Positions 60,413 to 64,000 of a DNA stretch of 64,000 nucleotides are shown in pieces. Source of the DNA: Methylobacterium aerolatum (lineage in GTDB: Bacteria > Pseudomonadota > Alphaproteobacteria > Rhizobiales > Beijerinckiaceae); NCBI RefSeq assembly GCF_022179085.1, contig NZ_BPQE01000027.1, forward strand, positions 1-64,000, read 5' to 3'. The position numbers were made by a program, and so were the translations under genes. The notes below the pieces were generated by a model. The model made no database searches and had not been told where the DNA came from. It saw nothing but the letters and a program-made list of their open reading frames with translations. How positions within the stretch are numbered: position 1 is the first letter of the stretch; every line of letters begins with the position of its first letter.

Positions 60413-60741
60413 CGACGTTGAACCATAAAAACTTTCATGCCCGGGTCGAATTCGATCCGGAAGACGGGCTGTTTGTCGGCCGAATTGCCGGGATCAACGA
60501 CGTCGTTGGATTTCACGGCGAAAGCGTCACCGAGCTCACGGCGGCGTTTCGTGAGGCCGTGGACGACTACATCGAAACCTGTCGCCACGTAGGAAAGGAG
60601 CCCGAGCGCACCTATTCCGGGAAGCTGATGCTGCGCGTTCCGCCTGACCTTCACGCCCAGGCTGCCCGCGCTGCCGAACTCTCGGGCAAGAGCCTCAATC
60701 AATGGGGTGAGGACGTGCTGCGGGCGGCGGTGCGCGCGTGA
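60409..60741 (+). CDS. hicB: HicB-family antitoxin
   Basis: A 110-residue HicB. The partial RNase-H-like domain is FHARVEFDPEDGLFVGRIAG, then VGFHGESVTELTAAFREAVDDYIETC. The C-terminal DNA-binding part is a ribbon-helix-helix (GKLMLRVPPDLHAQAARAAE, then LSGKSLNQWGEDVLRAAV). It therefore both neutralises HicA and represses the operon. It is translationally coupled to hicA. Confidence 0.9.
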   Translation: MTTLNHKNFHARVEFDPEDGLFVGRIAGINDVVGFHGESVTELTAAFREAVDDYIETCRHVGKEPERTYSGKLMLRVPPDLHAQAARAAELSGKSLNQWGEDVLRAAVRA

Positions 60742-60841
60742 TGCGGCGGTGATCGTCCCGTGAATTAACCACCCGTTAACTCACGGAGCGTCGAGTGGCG
60801 CCACGGGTCCCATGCTGTGGCTCCCGCCCCCGGAGAACCCC

Positions 60842-61066
60842 GTGACGCGCAAAGATCTCCTCGCCCGCCTCGATGCGGTCCAGGTCGCCCTCGGCGACCG
60901 GGCGCACAAGACCTTCAACTCGTCGCTGTTCAGCGACGCGGCCCTGCTCAAGCGGATCGAGGCGTTCGAGGCCCAGGTCGGCCAGCCGGAGAAGCCCAAG
61001 CCCGCCGAGTACACCGGCAACATGTTCTCGCGCATCGCCAACAAGCGCGCCGTCGCCGGCCGGTAA
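60842..61066 (+). CDS. Small hypothetical cytosolic protein
   Basis: A 74-residue protein, mostly helical and polar (RKDLLARLDAVQVALGDRAH, then FSDAALLKRIEAFEAQVGQP), with a basic end. GGAG lies 8-9 bases before GTG 60842; an ATG at 60812 is an alternative that adds a Pro-rich stretch. No family is recognised, though the good ribosome site and codon use support a real gene. It converges with gyrA across a repeat. Confidence 0.6.
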   Translation: MTRKDLLARLDAVQVALGDRAHKTFNSSLFSDAALLKRIEAFEAQVGQPEKPKPAEYTGNMFSRIANKRAVAGR

Positions 61067-61069
61067 GGT

Positions 61070-61184
61070 ACGGATTCCGAAGGACGAGTCCTTGGGCGGG
61101 AGCAGGGCTCGAGCCCTGCCATTCCAGGGGCTTCGCCCCCGGACCCTGAACCAAAGGGCGTGACGCCCTTTGGAAACCCCAGGT
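61070..61184. repeat. Palindromic repeat (family 4) and probable gyrA transcript end
   Basis: Several nested hairpins occur: ggcagggctcgagccctgcc-like arms, ggggcttcgcccc, and a perfect CCAAAGGGCG (61151-61160)/CGCCCTTTGG (61164-61173) with loop TGA, 12 bases beyond the gyrA stop. It probably ends transcripts of both converging genes. No second copy is visible in the window. Confidence 0.6.
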
Positions 61185-63917
<2,733 letters not shown>

Positions 63918-64000
63918 GTGATGTGTCCGTCTGTATCCGGGCCTCAGGCAGGATGGTGCCGGGGCCTCGCGGCGCGCTTCGGAAGCGCAAAGATATCAGA

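Overview
The window is GC-rich, gene-dense DNA from an alphaproteobacterium, most likely a Rhizobiales member of the Methylobacterium/Methylorubrum type. This is inferred from three things: the gene content (a suf operon with Irr-type operators, a zapA/DUF4164 pair, a gap-pgk-fba cluster, a BBP2-type porin, an extensin-like lipoprotein, and a malyl-CoA lyase beside a two-component system), the base composition, and the palindromic intergenic repeats. No rRNA, tRNA, CRISPR array, prophage or insertion sequence was recognised.

Layout. 1-1000: a small ORF at the edge, a composite repeat and a small membrane protein. 1.0-7.8 kb (minus): iron-sulfur assembly operon, cysteine desulfurase-sufB-sufC-sufD-sufS-sufT, headed by two tandem Irr (ICE) boxes. 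8.0-10.6 kb: an alpha/beta hydrolase, a single-domain response regulator and a MetY-like sulfhydrylase. 10.6-11.3 kb: a ParDE-like toxin-antitoxin pair. 11.3-15.8 kb (minus): SCP-x-type thiolase, an IlvD/Edd sugar-acid dehydratase and an aldehyde dehydrogenase. 15.9-21.4 kb (minus): malonate decarboxylase mdcA-C-D-E-G-H, lacking mdcB and a transporter. 21.6-22.3 kb: zapA and a DUF4164 gene. 22.9-28.7 kb (plus): gap, a coiled-coil membrane protein, pgk, fba, a ThiE-like protein and a Sel1-repeat protein. 28.8-33.5 kb (minus): mfd and an internally duplicated gamma-carbonic-anhydrase-fold protein. 33.7-41 kb: moaE, an AI-2E family transporter, an amidase, an extensin-like lipoprotein, a second ParDE-like pair, a secreted protein, RNase T2 and rlmJ. 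41.2-47 kb: porin, GNAT acetyltransferase, NlpD/DipM-like degenerate LytM lipoprotein, two DUF937 paralogues and a hydrolase. 47.7-51 kb: a two-component system divergent from a Chloroflexus-type malyl-CoA lyase. 51.2-55.2 kb: a fused nucleotidyltransferase-HEPN protein, a ROK kinase, dctA and a frameshifted L,D-transpeptidase. 55.2-64 kb: a degenerate-CYTH protein, msrB, a YihY membrane protein, a UvsE endonuclease, an RBBP9-like hydrolase, hicAB and gyrA with a TTG start.

Metabolic links. The suf operon supplies clusters that the dehydratase probably needs. Malonate decarboxylase yields acetate and CO2, DctA imports C4 dicarboxylates, and malyl-CoA lyase connects C4/C5 CoA esters with glyoxylate and acetyl- or propionyl-CoA. 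The glycolysis/gluconeogenesis cluster lies between them.

Non-coding DNA is dominated by at least four families of inverted repeats. Some sit inside operons (sufC/sufB, sufD/sufS, mdcA/mdcC). A composite mosaic repeat occurs three times (about 160-430, 44805-45117, 47290-47600). The points most worth a second look are the duplicated carbonic-anhydrase-fold protein with its split histidine ligands, the tandem ICE boxes, the doubly frameshifted L,D-transpeptidase, the mosaic repeats, the MNT-HEPN fusion, and the Chloroflexus-type malyl-CoA lyase. All family assignments come from motif reading and memory; no database search was run.
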